Assembly (NCBI GenBank): GCA_027577415.1
Contig: JANBQS010000430.1
Location: 1 to 18,249, forward strand
From: Coemansia sp. RSA 922
Taxonomy: Eukaryota > Kickxellomycota > Kickxellomycetes > Kickxellales > Kickxellaceae
Direction of reading: 5' to 3'
Length of the DNA: 18,249 nucleotides
Every line of letters begins with the position of its first letter. The stretch's first letter is position 1. This document shows positions 17,522 through 18,249 of the stretch, piece by piece. Below the pieces are notes generated by a model. That model had not been told where the DNA came from, searched no databases, and saw nothing but the letters and a program-made list of their open reading frames with translations. A program made the position numbers and the translations under genes.

Positions 17522-17741
17522 TGTGGAAAAAAGAATGTCAGTATTTAGCGTCAATAGTAAGAAAAATAAATATTGTCAAAAGAAGTGAATCAAAAGTAAG
17601 ACCGCCAAGAAAATAATCCTAAAGTATTTTTCATACTCTTTGTTAAAAGTTGAAGTTACACAAAAAATGTACATAAATATTAGCATCATAGCCAGTAATA
17701 ACCTGGATAAATAGATGAAATTTATTTGTAGTAGCACCGAT

Positions 17742-17844
17742 CTGTGGCTATCTAAAAATAATAGTCACAAAGTGATAGGGTGTGGGGGAAGATACTCAAG
17801 GTGGAAGTTGTCATTGAAAAATATTGGTCCAATTTAGCAGGTCA
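17742..17844. repeat. Right terminal inverted repeat of the Tc1 element
   Basis: Reverse-complement partner of 16284-16390, 103 nt. Internal to it, 17522-17741 is the AT-rich 5' leader of the transposase gene and holds no other frame. Confidence 0.85.
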
Positions 17845-17983
17845 CTGCATATGAATAAGAGAATAGAGAAAAATCCATAGACAGGAGGCAGCCTGGACCT
17901 AGAGGAGAGATTTATACTTGAGACAGCATGTTAGAAAAAGAGTGAAAGGATTGACAATGCTACTACAAGGTCAGAATATGTGA
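17845..17983. repeat. Diverged repeat, copy B, right part, ending in LTR-like motif
   Basis: The bases to about 17919 continue copy B after the transposon (GAGAATAGAG..AAAAATCCATAGACAGG..GGACCTAGAGGAGAG, compare 15390-15440). From 17920 GAGACAGC..AGAAAAAGAGTGAAAGGA then TGACAATGCTACT (17952 on) repeats the arrangement at 15728-15775. Confidence 0.45.
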
Positions 17984-18249
17984 GAATATCAATACAATAT
18001 TCCCTCAACTACACCTTGTTTGGATCGGGATACCAGCACACTGTCCGCTACTCTGGGAACTATTGGTCTGCCCAGCACTAGGCGGTTCTTTGCCTTGCCC
18101 GGTCCACCCTCGGGGTTAATATCTCCCTCCACGTCGCCCACGCGCCCGACGCGAGTTTTGCACTCACGGTCCGGCGAGCAATTGACCATACTCACTGGTG
18201 GCCCAATCACACAGATTTACAACTGCCGAGTGCTGAGGAGCCACAAGCT
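17984..18249 (+). CDS. Open frame at right edge, possible partial gene or element
   Basis: From about 17995 the DNA becomes GC-richer and one plus-strand frame is open from the stop at 17981 to the window end (about 88 codons). It has no ATG. It is Ser/Thr/Pro-rich, then SGEQLTILTGGPITQIYNC. It could be an internal exon or the 5' part of another element. A minus-strand frame (18210-17989, GTG start or ATG at 18189) overlaps it and cannot be ruled out. I do not recognise either product. Confidence 0.3.

Larger units (their letters stand above)
16284..17844 (-). mobile_element. Tc1/mariner-type (DD34E) DNA transposon, inactive
   Basis: About 1.56 kb, bounded by long terminal inverted repeats (16284-16390 and 17742-17844) that begin TGACC and share a core AAATTGGACCAAT. 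It holds one transposase reading frame on the minus strand (17521-16505). It splits copy B of an older repeat. Both outer flanks contain TA within a few bases of the inverted repeats, as expected for a TA target site, but the exact ends are uncertain by a few bases. Confidence 0.88.

Noticed and set aside
1..18249. CRISPR array, bacterial operon, prophage or antiphage system
   Set aside because: No regularly spaced repeats. Introns, eukaryotic gene families and a eukaryotic tRNA show nuclear fungal DNA.

Overview
This window looks like nuclear DNA from a fungus. The genes are a class III GH18 chitinase, a Hua1-like adaptor, a C-terminal-motor kinesin, the CAF-1 large subunit, the SF3b protein PHF5A/Rds3 and an OTU6-type deubiquitinase. 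The three split genes use short introns (91-121 nt), several with GTAAGT/GTAAAT donors, TAG acceptors and CTAAC-type branch sites. Low similarity to yeast outside core motifs suggests an early-diverging lineage (Kickxellomycotina-like is my guess, not proven).

Layout. Positions 1-2123 (minus) hold the N-terminal 707 codons of a long Pro/Ala/Ser/Arg-rich protein that runs off the left edge. It is divergent from the OTU gene (2310-3308, plus). The 186 bp between them holds a perfect 15-bp inverted repeat with an ACGCGT (MluI cell-cycle box) core in each arm. A two-exon chitinase (4575-3411, minus) converges on the OTU gene. About 1.06 kb of non-coding DNA separates the chitinase from the Hua1-like gene (5633-6694, plus).

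From 13422 down to 6766 four genes run on the minus strand with gaps of 110-193 nt: CAF-1 p150 (four exons), a small protein faintly like APC/C subunit Apc15, PHF5A/Rds3, and kinesin-14. The kinesin begins with an exon whose only coding content is ATG. CAF-1 shares an 84-bp divergent promoter with a small plus-strand gene (13507-13934) whose frame looks broken or oddly spliced.

A minus-strand tRNA-Gly(UCC) with a 7-nt intron (14143-14066) marks the boundary of the gene-rich part. Beyond about 14.15 kb the DNA is AT-rich and made of decayed mobile elements: a candidate 637-bp solo LTR, two diverged copies of an unnamed repeat, and a 1.56-kb Tc1-type (DD34E) transposon inserted into one of those copies. 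The transposase frame is full length and free of frameshifts but carries six nonsense codons. The last 250 bp become GC-richer and hold an open frame that may be the start of another gene or element.

No prokaryotic-style defence or biosynthetic system is present. The most unusual signals are the ATG-only exon, the promoter palindrome, the tRNA mini-intron, the PHF5A Tyr36-to-Leu change, CAF-1 without a recognisable KER tract, and the nested transposon history.
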